This document shows positions 41,283 through 50,223 of a stretch of DNA of 64,000 nucleotides, piece by piece. The stretch lies in the NCBI GenBank assembly GCA_020847855.1, contig JADLBH010000002.1, positions 62,001 through 126,000 on the forward strand, read 5' to 3'. This DNA is from Fimbriimonadaceae bacterium (GTDB lineage: Bacteria; Armatimonadota; Fimbriimonadia; Fimbriimonadales; Fimbriimonadaceae). A model generated the notes under the pieces. The model ran no database searches. It saw only the letters and a program-made list of their open reading frames with translations, and had not been told where the DNA came from. Numbering within the stretch: position 1 is the stretch's first letter; each line of letters begins with the position of its first letter. Position numbers and translations under genes: made by a program.

Positions 41283-44200
41283 ATGCGGCTCAAGCGCATA
41301 CGACTGTACGGCTTCAAGACGTTTGCAGAGCGGACGGACATCTCCTTGGACGGCGATATCGTCGCGATCGTTGGCCCGAACGGTTGCGGCAAGTCGAACA
41401 TCGTGGACGCCTTGGTTTGGGGGCTGGGTGAGTCGAACATGAGGTCGGTGCGAGCCCAGACCGGCAAGGAAGTCGTCTTCGCGGGATCGAGCCACCGGAA
41501 GCCGTTGGGATATGCAGAAGTCTCTGTGAGCTTCGACAACGAGGACGGCATGCTTCCTCTAGACTCGGCGGAGGTCACCACGACGCGCAGGGTCACGAGG
41601 GAGGGAGAGAATTCGTACCAGATCAACCGCCGGAACTGCCGACTCCGGGATGTCACCGAGCTCTTGGCGGACACCGGGCTCAGCCGGACCGGATACGCGA
41701 TCGTGTCGCAGTCCGAGATAGATCAGGCCCTCTCGGCCTCGACACTCCAACGACGGCATTGGATAGACGAGGCCGCAGGAGTGCAGAGGTACCGCTTGCG
41801 GCGGATCGAGACGATGCGCAGGCTGGCCGCCGCCGCCGAACACCTCGCCCGAGTGGACGACGTGATCGTCGAGCTCGAGATCCAACGCGAACCCCTCGAA
41901 TCCGAGGCGAAGGTGGCCCTCGAATACCGCGAGCTGGCGGGAAGGCTGCGAGGGATCGAGACCGGTCTCCTCGCTCACGAGCTTGTGGACGCCACCAACG
42001 CCCTGGCCGAGGCAACGGCACGCGCCGAGTCCATTTCCAAGGCGCTGGCGAGCGAGAAGGAGATCTGCCAGACCCACCTGCGGGAGGAGCAGGAAGCCCT
42101 CTCCGAGGCGGAAACGCTCGAGGCCGAGATCAGTGAGGCACGGGCCAGAGCGGCCGAGTGCCAGCGTCGAACCGATCTTGCCCGGACCGCGATCGAAGTG
42201 GCCCGAGCCCGCCTTGCGAGCCTGACCGACCTCGAGGCCGCTCTGGAAGTGGAGGGCAACGCTGGGTTGGAACGGCTGGCTCAGGCCGAGGCCGACCTGG
42301 CAGGCGCCCTTTCCGTATCCGAGGCGGAGGCCCGATCGCTGGCGGAAGCCCGTGCCGAAGCTGCGGGCACGAGGGAGGAAGAGACCGCAGTGAAGTCGAG
42401 GCTCGCCGAAGCGGAGGCGCGACTCGCCGCGGACAAGGAGCTCGATGTTCTACGCCGGACCTTCGAGATCGAGCAGGCACACCGCGAGCGACGGGCACTG
42501 GAGCTGGAAAGGGAACTCGCGGGCGCCAAGAAGGCGGTGATCGATTTGGCCGGGGCGCTGGCAGCCGCCGAGCTGGACGCAGGCCAGGCCACAGAGCGGT
42601 ACGCGACGGCGAAGCAAGGACTGGAGGACGCCCTCCTCAGCGCGACGGAAGGTGCCAAATCCTTGGAGGCGGCGATGCAATCGCACCGGGAGTTGCTCGC
42701 CCGGATTGCGACGCTGGAAGGAAAGCGGGCGGGCCTTCAAGCAAGCCTCGCAGCGCACGACGGCCTCTCGGCGGGCTCGATGGCCGTGATGGAGGCCTCG
42801 CGGAACGGGGAGATCCAAGGAGAGTTCGTCCCGATCGGCGAGGCGCTCACCGTGGACCCGGCCTACGCCATTGCGATGGATGCGGCACTAGGGGCCGCCG
42901 CGAACGACCTGATCGTCAAGGACGAGGCCGTCGCGAAGTCGGCGATCTCCTTCTTGCGTGAGAACCGCGCGGGTCGCGCAACGTTCCAGCCCTTGACGCT
43001 CGTTCAACCCAGGGGGGCCTCCGGCGCAGAACGGCTCAAGGGTCAACCAGGTGTGATCGGAGTGGCGAGCCGCCTCGTCGAATGTCCGGACCGATTCAAG
43101 CCGGTGATCGAGGGCGTCTTGGGCCGGACGGTCGTGGTCGAGACGCTCGATGCGGGCTTCCGCCTGGTAGGGAAGCCAGGATGGTCCAAGGCGGTGACCT
43201 TGGAAGGTGAGATCGTCTTTGCGGGCGGTGCGGTCACTGGGGGTCGGGCGTCGCGCCAGGGCAACGGCATGGTTGAACGCGCGGCTGCCCTGGCGAGCGC
43301 AGAACTCGAGCTCGAAGTGCTCACACAGGAGCTTGGCCAGGCTGAGTCGGCGATTGCCGAGCTCCAGACCTCCGGTCAGTCGCGCCAAACTGAGCGCGAA
43401 GAGGCGGACACGGCGCTGGCCGCACTGGCGACGGCGAGAGACGAGGCTCTAGCCTTCCGCAACGCGATTTTGTCCGAGCACAGGGAGACGGAGCGGGCGT
43501 GTGCTCGGCTCGAAACGGAGCGGGTCGCCTTGGCGACCCCGCTCGAAGCGCCCGCCGAGGCGGACTTGGCCGCCACGGAGGCCGCCCGGGAGGCCGCGCT
43601 TCGCGAGTGGGCCGAGTTGAGTGCGCGGGCCTCGGGCCAAACCGCCGCCCTCGATGCCGCGGAGGCGCGGGCGGGGGCCGCGGCCCAAAGGGTCGAAGAC
43701 CTCAGGAGGCGACTCGAAGCGGTGGCTGAAGCGATCGCCTCGGGCAAGGCAAGGCGAGAGAACGTGGGTCCGGAGACCGAGACCCTCAACCGCCAGCTAG
43801 CCGATTCGGAGGCCGAGCAAGAGAAGTGGCAGCGTGAACTGGATCTGGAGAGCGAGGAGGTCGAGAAGCGCTCCGAGGCGAGGGCACAGGCCCAGGCTCG
43901 GGCCCGAGAGGCGGGCCAGGCCGCTTCCGCCTCCCGTTCCGCCTTGACCGCCGCCGAGAGCGAGGCGCACAAGCTGGAGATCGCCATGACCCGTCAGGAT
44001 TTGAAGCGCGCGGCTACCGCGGCCCGCCTCTTGGAGGAATATGGTCTCGATGAGGCATCTGCACGAAACCTCGCCAACCAGGGCAGGCCTGAGTCGGACG
44101 CTGCCAACCTCGTCGCGAGCTTACGAAAGCAAATCAAGGGCATGGGTGAAGTGAACCTAGGTTCCATTGATGCCTTCGAGCGCGTCACGTCCCGGCTCCA

Positions 44201-44783
44201 TGATCTCACCAGCCAACGCGCGGACGTCGTGGACGGGAAGGAGCAGATCGAGGCCTCGATCCGCGAGCTTGATGCCCTCACCAGGGAGCGGTTCGAGGCG
44301 ACGTTCGAGGACGTCCGAAGGCAGTTCCAGGAAACTTTCGTGAAGGTCTTTGAGGGTGGGGAAGCGGACATTTCCTTGGAAGGGGCGGACGACACACTCG
44401 AAGCGGGCGTGGACATCCAAGTCACGCTCCCCGGCAAACGAAGGCAGCGATTGGAGCTGTTGAGCGGCGGGGAGAGGGCGCTGGGGGCGCTGACCTTCCT
44501 GTGCTCGCTGCTCAAGGTTCGTCCCAGTCCTCTGGTCGTGCTGGACGAGGTGGACGCCCCCTTGGACGGCCGAAACGTGGAGCGGTTCGTCACCCTGCTC
44601 CGGAGCTTCGAAGGGAGGTCCCAGTTCGTCGTGGTCACCCACAACCAGGTGACGATTGAGAACTCCGACGTTTGGCTGGGGGTCTCTATGCAGGAGCCAG
44701 GCGTCAGTACGGTCATCCCCTTCCGTGCGCCCCAAGGCACGAGCCCGGAGCACGCCCTCGCGGGCGGCTACCTCAAGGGCTAG
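41283..44783 (+). CDS. smc: Chromosome segregation protein SMC
   Basis: The 1166-residue protein has the full SMC plan. Walker A GPNGCGKSNIVDAL is near residue 33. Two long coiled coils rich in A and E flank a hinge (about 500-660, with GALTV and GRTVVVETLDAGFRL). Signature LLSGGERALGAL and Walker B PLVVLDEVDAPLD lie at the C-terminal head. SMC compacts and segregates chromosomes with ScpA and ScpB, which are not in the window. TAGCAT lies only 3 nt before the ATG, so the promoter is unclear. Its stop overlaps the convergent upp by 4 nt. Confidence 0.96.
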   Translation: MRLKRIRLYGFKTFAERTDISLDGDIVAIVGPNGCGKSNIVDALVWGLGESNMRSVRAQTGKEVVFAGSSHRKPLGYAEVSVSFDNEDGMLPLDSAEVTTTRRVTREGENSYQINRRNCRLRDVTELLADTGLSRTGYAIVSQSEIDQALSASTLQRRHWIDEAAGVQRYRLRRIETMRRLAAAAEHLARVDDVIVELEIQREPLESEAKVALEYRELAGRLRGIETGLLAHELVDATNALAEATARAESISKALASEKEICQTHLREEQEALSEAETLEAEISEARARAAECQRRTDLARTAIEVARARLASLTDLEAALEVEGNAGLERLAQAEADLAGALSVSEAEARSLAEARAEAAGTREEETAVKSRLAEAEARLAADKELDVLRRTFEIEQAHRERRALELERELAGAKKAVIDLAGALAAAELDAGQATERYATAKQGLEDALLSATEGAKSLEAAMQSHRELLARIATLEGKRAGLQASLAAHDGLSAGSMAVMEASRNGEIQGEFVPIGEALTVDPAYAIAMDAALGAAANDLIVKDEAVAKSAISFLRENRAGRATFQPLTLVQPRGASGAERLKGQPGVIGVASRLVECPDRFKPVIEGVLGRTVVVETLDAGFRLVGKPGWSKAVTLEGEIVFAGGAVTGGRASRQGNGMVERAAALASAELELEVLTQELGQAESAIAELQTSGQSRQTEREEADTALAALATARDEALAFRNAILSEHRETERACARLETERVALATPLEAPAEADLAATEAAREAALREWAELSARASGQTAALDAAEARAGAAAQRVEDLRRRLEAVAEAIASGKARRENVGPETETLNRQLADSEAEQEKWQRELDLESEEVEKRSEARAQAQARAREAGQAASASRSALTAAESEAHKLEIAMTRQDLKRAATAARLLEEYGLDEASARNLANQGRPESDAANLVASLRKQIKGMGEVNLGSIDAFERVTSRLHDLTSQRADVVDGKEQIEASIRELDALTRERFEATFEDVRRQFQETFVKVFEGGEADISLEGADDTLEAGVDIQVTLPGKRRQRLELLSGGERALGALTFLCSLLKVRPSPLVVLDEVDAPLDGRNVERFVTLLRSFEGRSQFVVVTHNQVTIENSDVWLGVSMQEPGVSTVIPFRAPQGTSPEHALAGGYLKG

Positions 44784-45400
44784 AGAGTTCCGTAGAGGCG
44801 ATCGCCAAAGTCACCGAGGCCGGGAACGATGTACTTTTGGGCATTGAGATTCGGATCGAGCGCAGCGGCGACGACCTCGACGTCGGGATGATCCTGCCCG
44901 ATCCTGTCCACGCCGGCCTGGGCCGCAACGATGCTGGCGAGGACGACCTTGCTCGCTCCATTGCCTTTGAGGAGCGAGACGGCCTGGCTCGCCGAGCCGC
45001 CCGTCGCAAGCATGGGATCCACGAGGAGCGTGTCGCGATCATGGAGGTTGGGCAGGTTGCAGTAGTAGCTCGATGCGATCGCCGTCGCGTGGGACCGCTC
45101 GAGTCCGATGTAGCCGACGGAGACGTCGCTGAAGAGCCGAAGCGCGGGGTCGAGCATGGAAAGCCCAGCGCGCAGCACCGGAACCACGGCGAGGCCGCGG
45201 ACGAACCTAGCCCCCGTGCACCGGGACAAAGGGGTCTCGATCACGATCGGCTCGGTCGCCAAGTTTCGCGTGGCCTCGACGATGACGAGCTCGGCAAGCT
45301 TGCCCGCGGCGACGCGAAAGTGCGCAGGTTCGGTGGACTTGTCCCGCAACTGGGAGACGAGCACCTCCACCAGCGGGTGGTCTACGACGCGAAAGGGCAT
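44780..45400 (-). CDS. upp: Uracil phosphoribosyltransferase
   Basis: The 206-residue enzyme salvages uracil to UMP with PRPP. The PRPP-binding loop VDPMLATGGSASQAV is in the middle, RAGLSMLDP precedes it, and the C-terminal PGLGDFGDRLYGT is the uracil-binding block typical of Upp. The frame is open well upstream, but homology starts at MPFRVVDHPLVEVLVSQLRD. TACGAT is 9 nt before the ATG. Confidence 0.95.
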   Translation of the reverse strand: MPFRVVDHPLVEVLVSQLRDKSTEPAHFRVAAGKLAELVIVEATRNLATEPIVIETPLSRCTGARFVRGLAVVPVLRAGLSMLDPALRLFSDVSVGYIGLERSHATAIASSYYCNLPNLHDRDTLLVDPMLATGGSASQAVSLLKGNGASKVVLASIVAAQAGVDRIGQDHPDVEVVAAALDPNLNAQKYIVPGLGDFGDRLYGTL

Positions 45401-45409
45401 ATGGGCCCG

Positions 45410-45415
45410 ATCGTA
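45410..45415 (-). promoter_or_regulatory. Leaderless-type -10 box (TACGAT) of upp
   Basis: TACGAT on the minus strand ends 9 nt before the upp ATG. No Shine-Dalgarno sequence lies between. Confidence 0.5.
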
Positions 45416-45534
45416 CACTCTCCGAGCTCGCGTTGGTTGCAGCCCGGCACCGCTTCGTTTCGCGTCCTTTCCGCCAGGAGAGTGGGGAAGTCTTCGGCGT
45501 GACCGAACCGACCGGGCCGGAAGTGGCGATCTGG

Positions 45535-45540
45535 TAGCCT
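45535..45540 (+). promoter_or_regulatory. -10 box (TAGCCT) of gcvPB
   Basis: TAGCCT ends 13 nt before the ATG at 45554. This leaves a leader of only about 6 nt, with no Shine-Dalgarno sequence. Confidence 0.35.
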
Positions 45541-45553
45541 GCGGCCACTCAGC

Positions 45554-47029
45554 ATGACCACGAAGGCCGTACCGACCCCACAGCCGATCTTCGAGAAGTC
45601 CCGACCTGGGCGGATCGGGTGCAACATGCCCAAGTGCGATACGCCCGAGGTGGACCTCACCTTCCTCGGCCCGCTCCGCGAGACCGTTGAGTGGCCCGAA
45701 ATCGCGGAGCTCGACCTCTTGCGACACTTCACCAACCTCAGCCACCTGAACTATGGGATCGAGACCGGCTTCTACCCGTTGGGCTCTTGCACGATGAAAT
45801 ACAACCCCAAGGTGAACGAGCGTGCCGCGATCTTCCCAGGCTTCGCGAACATCCACCCGATGCAGCCCGAGCGCAGTGTGCCGGGAGCCATCGAGACCAT
45901 CGCCCAGGTGCAGGACATCTTGAGCGAGCTCACCGGGTTCCCGTCGCTCAGCATGCAGCCCGTCGCCGGTGCCCACGGTGAGATGACGTGCTTGATGATG
46001 ATCAAGGCGTACAACTCCGCCAGGGGCGAAGCCGCGCGCACCGTGGTTCTCGTTCCGGACTCGGCGCACGGCACCAACCCTGCCAGCGCGGCACGGTGCG
46101 GATACACCGTGCGGACCGTGCCGACGGATTCGCAAGGGAACACCGATCTCGCTGCGCTCCGCGACGCGATGGGCGACGACGTCGCTGCCTTGATGCTCAC
46201 GAACCCCTCGACGCTGGGACTTTTCGAGCCCAACATCGAGGAGGTCTGCCGCCTTGCCCATGACGCGGGCGCACAGGTCTTCTGTGACGGTGCGAACATG
46301 AATGCGATGGTGGGGATGACACGGCCCGCCGACCACGGGTTCGACTGCATGCACTTGAACCTGCATAAGACGTTCAGCACCCCTCACGGCGGTGGTGGAC
46401 CGGGCTGTGGCGCGATCGGGGTCAAGCCTCACCTTGCGCCGTTCTTGCCCTCCCCTGTCTTGATGCGAAAAGAGGGCAAGGCGATTGTGGATCACGATCG
46501 CCCGCTCTCGATCGGCCGGGTCTCAGGCTACTTCGGGCAGTTCTTGATGGCGGTTCGGGCCTTGACCTACCTGCTCGCTTATGGTCGTGACGGGTTGCCC
46601 CAGATCAGCCGACACGCGGTGCTCAACGCCAACTATGTCCAGGCACGGCTCGCGGGAGTGCTGCCGGCGGCCTATGATAGGCCGTGCATGCACGAGTGCG
46701 TGCTCACCGCGGCGGAGTATAAGAAAGCGGGCGTTCGGGCCCTCGACCTGAGCAAGCGCTTGATTGACCACGGGTTCCACCCACCGACGAACTATTTCCC
46801 CCTCATCGTGCCCGAGGCGATCATGATCGAGCCGACCGAGACTGAGGCCAAGGAGACCTTGGATGCATTTTGCGATGCCTTGATTGCCGTCTGCGAGGAG
46901 GCGGTCCAGGATCCAGGCGCGCTCACGGCCGCTCCGACCACCCAGGTCGTGGGCCGTCTCGACGAGGCCGCCGCGGTGAAGGTTCTCGATATCGCTTGGA
47001 AGTCAAACCGCACTGCGGCCTCGGTATAA
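45554..47029 (+). CDS. gcvPB: Glycine dehydrogenase (decarboxylating) subunit 2
   Basis: The 491-residue PLP subunit of the split P-protein carries the PLP-lysine K272 in HLNLHKTFSTPHGGGGPG, and GSCTMKYNPKVNE and SAHGTNPASA blocks. It pairs with GcvPA encoded at 21300. The following gene starts 7 nt later with a strong Shine-Dalgarno sequence, and a lipoate-ligase-like gene comes third, so this operon links glycine decarboxylation to lipoylation. Confidence 0.95.
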   Translation: MTTKAVPTPQPIFEKSRPGRIGCNMPKCDTPEVDLTFLGPLRETVEWPEIAELDLLRHFTNLSHLNYGIETGFYPLGSCTMKYNPKVNERAAIFPGFANIHPMQPERSVPGAIETIAQVQDILSELTGFPSLSMQPVAGAHGEMTCLMMIKAYNSARGEAARTVVLVPDSAHGTNPASAARCGYTVRTVPTDSQGNTDLAALRDAMGDDVAALMLTNPSTLGLFEPNIEEVCRLAHDAGAQVFCDGANMNAMVGMTRPADHGFDCMHLNLHKTFSTPHGGGGPGCGAIGVKPHLAPFLPSPVLMRKEGKAIVDHDRPLSIGRVSGYFGQFLMAVRALTYLLAYGRDGLPQISRHAVLNANYVQARLAGVLPAAYDRPCMHECVLTAAEYKKAGVRALDLSKRLIDHGFHPPTNYFPLIVPEAIMIEPTETEAKETLDAFCDALIAVCEEAVQDPGALTAAPTTQVVGRLDEAAAVKVLDIAWKSNRTAASV

Positions 47030-47036
47030 GGAGGGT

Positions 47037-47609
47037 ATGAACGAAGCGGTCAGCATCCTCAGGTTCCACGCGCGGGAGCCCGTCACCGCGTCCGTCGAAG
47101 AACTGCGCGAAGGGGCCCAGCGGCTCATCGCGCAGGCCGGAGGGTTGATAGGGGCCTCGTTGAACCAATCCGTCGAAGACCCGAGCGCGATGCTGGCGAT
47201 CCAGCACTTCAAGTCCGAGCAGGATCTCTTGGCGGATTGGGACAAGACTTCGCGAACGGAGGAGTTCTTCCAGATGGAGGAGGTGCTCAGTGACGTTCCC
47301 AACTGGCAGAGGTTCCGGATCGAGGACAACACGGGCGTGCGTGTGGGCGAGTTCGAGCCAGGCACTTTCGTTTCGATCAGCCTCAGGAACGCGATGCCGG
47401 GTCACGGCCGCGATCTGGTGGACGATTTGCGGGACGTCTTCGTGGTGCTCAATGCGCTTCCTGGGTTCCTGGGCGGCGTGGGGGGACGGCTCAGCGACCT
47501 GGAGAGCGGGGTGGTGGGCCTCGCGTTTTGGGCGGACGAGGCGTCGTACCTGCGATCCTTGCCCGCGAAGACCCTCTATAAGATCGAGCTCTTTCGGAAG
47601 ATCTCGTGA
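47037..47609 (+). CDS. ABM-like (dimeric alpha/beta barrel) tandem-domain protein
   Basis: The 190-residue protein seems to contain two ferredoxin-like alpha/beta repeats (about 5-92 and 100-190), each ending in a hydrophobic strand (WQRFRIED and LYKIELFRKI). The pattern and an F-x-S-E-x-D-L-L-A-D-W segment resemble antibiotic-biosynthesis-monooxygenase-type domains, but no cofactor residues can be named. AAGGAGGG, 2 nt before the ATG, is a strong Shine-Dalgarno sequence, unlike most neighbours. Its TGA overlaps the next GTG by 4 nt. Confidence 0.5.
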   Translation: MNEAVSILRFHAREPVTASVEELREGAQRLIAQAGGLIGASLNQSVEDPSAMLAIQHFKSEQDLLADWDKTSRTEEFFQMEEVLSDVPNWQRFRIEDNTGVRVGEFEPGTFVSISLRNAMPGHGRDLVDDLRDVFVVLNALPGFLGGVGGRLSDLESGVVGLAFWADEASYLRSLPAKTLYKIELFRKIS

Positions 47610-48274
47610 AGGCCCGCCTCGAGGGTCGGGCCGACGGGCCGACGAACATGGCCCGAGATCTGGTTCTGCTCAGCGAGAGCCACGACGGATGGTTCGCGCG
47701 GGTCTATGATTGGGACGGTGCTTGGGTCACCCTGGGCCGGTTCCAAAAGGCCGAGGACACACTGCTTCCTGGTGCGCCCGTGCGGTGGGTGGCAAGACCG
47801 ACCGGTGGAAGGGCGGTTCTTCATGGTCACGACGTGACCCTTGGGATCGCGGTGCAGTATCGTGCCCTAGGCTTGGCGGACGGTACGCGCGATCTGCGGT
47901 CGGTCTATCGAGCGGTGGTCCGTCCTCTCGCCCAGGGGTTGACCTCGGCGGGCCTCCCTGCCGTCCTGGCGGAAGACCGCACGCCGGAGGGCTTGCCCAA
48001 GCTCGTTGCCGACTGCTTCGCCGCGACCTCTCCGAACGACATCGTGTCCCCGCTGACGGGTCTCAAAGTATGCGGGTGCGCCCTGCGCCTTTACGACTCG
48101 GCGGTACTGCTACAAGCGAGCGTGCCCATCGGCCCTCCGAGGGTGGACCCTTCGCTCGTTTTCGCACAACCCGCCCCCGAGTGCAGTACAGGGCTCGATC
48201 GAGCGACGTTTGCGGCCGCCTTGACGGAGCAGCTCTCGTGGGCCCTGGAAACCGCCCTGCCCGTGAACTTGTAG
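47606..48274 (+). CDS. Lipoate-protein ligase/octanoyltransferase-like protein
   Basis: The 222-residue protein matches the BPL/LplA/LipB fold. RPTGGRAVLHGHDVTLGIAV is the lipoyl/octanoyl-binding block, and NDIV...GLKVCGCALRLYDSAVLLQ carries the conserved Lys and the strand with LLQASVPIG. It probably transfers octanoate or lipoate to GcvH. No large C-terminal accessory domain is present, closer to LipM-type than full LplA. GTG start overlaps the previous stop (GTGA). The TAG stop forms part of the -10 box of the next gene. Confidence 0.8.
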   Translation: MKARLEGRADGPTNMARDLVLLSESHDGWFARVYDWDGAWVTLGRFQKAEDTLLPGAPVRWVARPTGGRAVLHGHDVTLGIAVQYRALGLADGTRDLRSVYRAVVRPLAQGLTSAGLPAVLAEDRTPEGLPKLVADCFAATSPNDIVSPLTGLKVCGCALRLYDSAVLLQASVPIGPPRVDPSLVFAQPAPECSTGLDRATFAAALTEQLSWALETALPVNL

Positions 48275-48277
48275 AAT
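48272..48277 (+). promoter_or_regulatory. Leaderless-type -10 box (TAGAAT) containing the upstream stop codon
   Basis: TAGAAT ends 6 nt before GTG 48284, and its TAG (48272-48274) is the stop codon of the lipoate-ligase-like gene. No Shine-Dalgarno sequence is present. Confidence 0.5.
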
Positions 48278-48283
48278 GTGACC

Positions 48284-49381
48284 GTGAAACCTTTTTCGAT
48301 CGTCCTTGCCGCCATCGTTGCCTTAGGGGTCCTGGGTTGTGGTCCCAAGCAGAACACGGCTCGAAGCATCGAGGACGTCGCGGCCGAGCAGTCCACGGCG
48401 ATGCCCGAAGGCGGCGGGCCTGCCACGACGCAACCGGGCACGGAGGCACCGGGTGGCCCGCCCGTCTCCGCACCCGGCGCGGGCGTGCCTGGTGCGGCGC
48501 CCAACGGGACGAACACCGCGGCACCGCCAGCGGGAGCGAACGAGCCCACCCCGCCTCCAAAGGTGGACGGCACGGGCTCGGCCGACCTGAAGTTCGCCTT
48601 CCATGCGAAGGACACATACACGTATAAGTCGTCCGCATCGGTCACGAGCGAGGGCAAGGGCCAAGGTGGCAAGGCCCAAAAGTCCACCTATGGGACTTCG
48701 CAGTCCCTGATCCTCAAGGTCCTATCCGTCAAGGACGGGGTGGCGGAGATCCAGTCCACGACCAAGGACCTCAAGGTCACCGGCGACGCCAACGACCCGC
48801 AGGCCCAGATGGTCAAGGGGATCATGGCGGGCAGTGGGGAACTGGTCTCTAAGGCGGTCTACAACGCGCGGGGGATCCCTCAGGGCTCGAACCCCGACTT
48901 GGAGGACTCGGTCCGATCCATGGTGAACGGGGTCGGTTCCGCGCTCGGCGTCCTCGGGATCAACTATCCCGCGACGAGCGTGAAGCCTGGGGATACTTGG
49001 ACGGCGACGTTCGACATGGGCAAGCTCATGTCGGGCCGCATGCCCCCAGGGATCAGTGCGACCGTCTCCAACGGCCAGATCCCGACAAAGTACACGCTGG
49101 TCTCTCTGGATCCGGCGAAGGGGGTGGCGGTCATCAAGGTCTCGATGAAGGGGCAACCGACCATGACGGTGAAACTCCCCGCCCAGAAGAACTCGGAAGG
49201 GAAGGAGGTTCAGGTTCCTCCGATGGTCGTAAAGCTGAGCGTCAGCTCGAGCGGAACCGCCACGATTGACCTCAAGACGGGCATGCCGATCGAGATCACG
49301 ACCGAGAGCACGAGCGAGACCTCGGGCACCAAGGTGATGGACGGCAAGCAGGTCTCGAAGAGCACCACAAAGCGCGCCTAG
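48284..49381 (+). CDS. Lipoprotein of unknown function
   Basis: The 365-residue product starts with a signal peptide ending in the lipobox LGVLGC. About 70 residues of Pro/Ala/Gly/Thr-rich linker follow. From about residue 95 a beta-rich domain begins (DLKFAFHAKDTYTYKSSASV), and most of the rest alternates polar and hydrophobic residues (LILKVLSVKDGVAEIQSTT). This is a common layout for outer-surface or periplasmic lipoproteins; I do not recognise the domain. GTG 48278 is an alternative start (two more residues), but GTG 48284 fits the TAGAAT spacing. Confidence 0.65.
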   Translation: MKPFSIVLAAIVALGVLGCGPKQNTARSIEDVAAEQSTAMPEGGGPATTQPGTEAPGGPPVSAPGAGVPGAAPNGTNTAAPPAGANEPTPPPKVDGTGSADLKFAFHAKDTYTYKSSASVTSEGKGQGGKAQKSTYGTSQSLILKVLSVKDGVAEIQSTTKDLKVTGDANDPQAQMVKGIMAGSGELVSKAVYNARGIPQGSNPDLEDSVRSMVNGVGSALGVLGINYPATSVKPGDTWTATFDMGKLMSGRMPPGISATVSNGQIPTKYTLVSLDPAKGVAVIKVSMKGQPTMTVKLPAQKNSEGKEVQVPPMVVKLSVSSSGTATIDLKTGMPIEITTESTSETSGTKVMDGKQVSKSTTKRA

Positions 49382-49407
49382 CACCTGTGTGAAGGGGGAG
49401 CTCGGGA

Positions 49408-49767
49408 TCACTCGTCGTATTGGACGATGCCCACCCGGTTGCCGTCGGGATCGGTGACCACGGCGGACATGCCCACGCCGGGCACGGGGTGGAGCATGGT
49501 CAAACCGCCTCCGCCGTTCGCCTCTGATGCGGCTCCGGTCGCCTCCAGTGAGGAGACCTTGAACCATAGCGAGGGCGAGCTGCCGACCGAAATCTCTGCG
49601 GCCTCCTTTCGCATCAGCCCTCCTATGTGGACGTCGCCCTGGCCGAAGACGACCATCGAGTCCCCGAACTGGCGGAACTCCCATCCGAAGAGCGCCCCAA
49701 AGTACGCTTGGGATCGGGCGAGGTCGGTAACGTCGTACTCGGCGTGACAGAGGCAACCGTTCTGCAT
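49408..49767 (-). CDS. VOC superfamily protein (glyoxalase/bleomycin-resistance fold)
   Basis: The 119-residue protein has a single VOC module of two beta-alpha-beta-beta-beta units: HAEYDVTDLARSQAYFGALFGWEF at the start and a C-terminal VVTDPDGNRVGIVQYDE. Several metal-site positions are present (His near the start, Glu late), but enzyme class cannot be told. TAGGAT is 9 nt before the ATG, so it has its own promoter behind the araC-like gene. Confidence 0.85.
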   Translation of the reverse strand: MQNGCLCHAEYDVTDLARSQAYFGALFGWEFRQFGDSMVVFGQGDVHIGGLMRKEAAEISVGSSPSLWFKVSSLEATGAASEANGGGGLTMLHPVPGVGMSAVVTDPDGNRVGIVQYDE

Positions 49768-49776
49768 GGCACGATC

Positions 49777-49782
49777 ATCCTA
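49777..49782 (-). promoter_or_regulatory. Leaderless-type -10 box (TAGGAT) of the VOC gene
   Basis: TAGGAT on the minus strand ends 9 nt before the ATG at 49767. No Shine-Dalgarno sequence is present. Confidence 0.5.
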
Positions 49783-49808
49783 GCCCCTACGTCGGGAAAA
49801 CCGGTTGT

Positions 49809-50219
49809 CTAGACCCGACTTTTTGCAGAGGGCACTCCGGCAACGTCTCGAAGCGAACATACGAACTCCGAAGGCGCGTGGCCGAAGACCGACCGGAACT
49901 CGCGGGCAAAGGTCGAGGCGCTCGCATAGCCCGCGGCGATCTGGGCTTCGGCGACCGTCGCCCCGTGGGCTAGGGCAGTCCGGGCGAGGACGAGTCGAGC
50001 TTGGCGACGGTACTGGGCGGGCGACACGCCCGCGACCTCGAGGAAGCGCCGCTCAAATTGGCGAGGGCAGAGGCAGGCATCCTTCGCCACATCCGAGACG
50101 CGCCCGCCCCTACTGAGCTTTTCCTGGGAAGAGCGAACGAGTCCGTATACGTCGGCACGAACCGACCAGCGTCTCGCCCTCACGCGTTGGATCACAAGGG
50201 CGTGAGGGCACGGGGGCAT
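49809..50219 (-). CDS. AraC-family DNA-binding protein lacking an effector domain
   Basis: The 136-residue protein is essentially the C-terminal AraC/XylS DNA-binding domain. VSDVAKDACLCPRQFERRFLEVAGVSP is the first helix-turn-helix, and AEAQIAAGYASASTFAREFRSVFGHAPSEF the second with the family signature. About 25 N-terminal residues are basic. No sensor domain is present. It begins 4 nt after rpoD on the same strand, so it is probably transcribed with rpoD. Confidence 0.85.
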   Translation of the reverse strand: MPPCPHALVIQRVRARRWSVRADVYGLVRSSQEKLSRGGRVSDVAKDACLCPRQFERRFLEVAGVSPAQYRRQARLVLARTALAHGATVAEAQIAAGYASASTFAREFRSVFGHAPSEFVCSLRDVAGVPSAKSRV

Positions 50220-50223
50220 GGTC

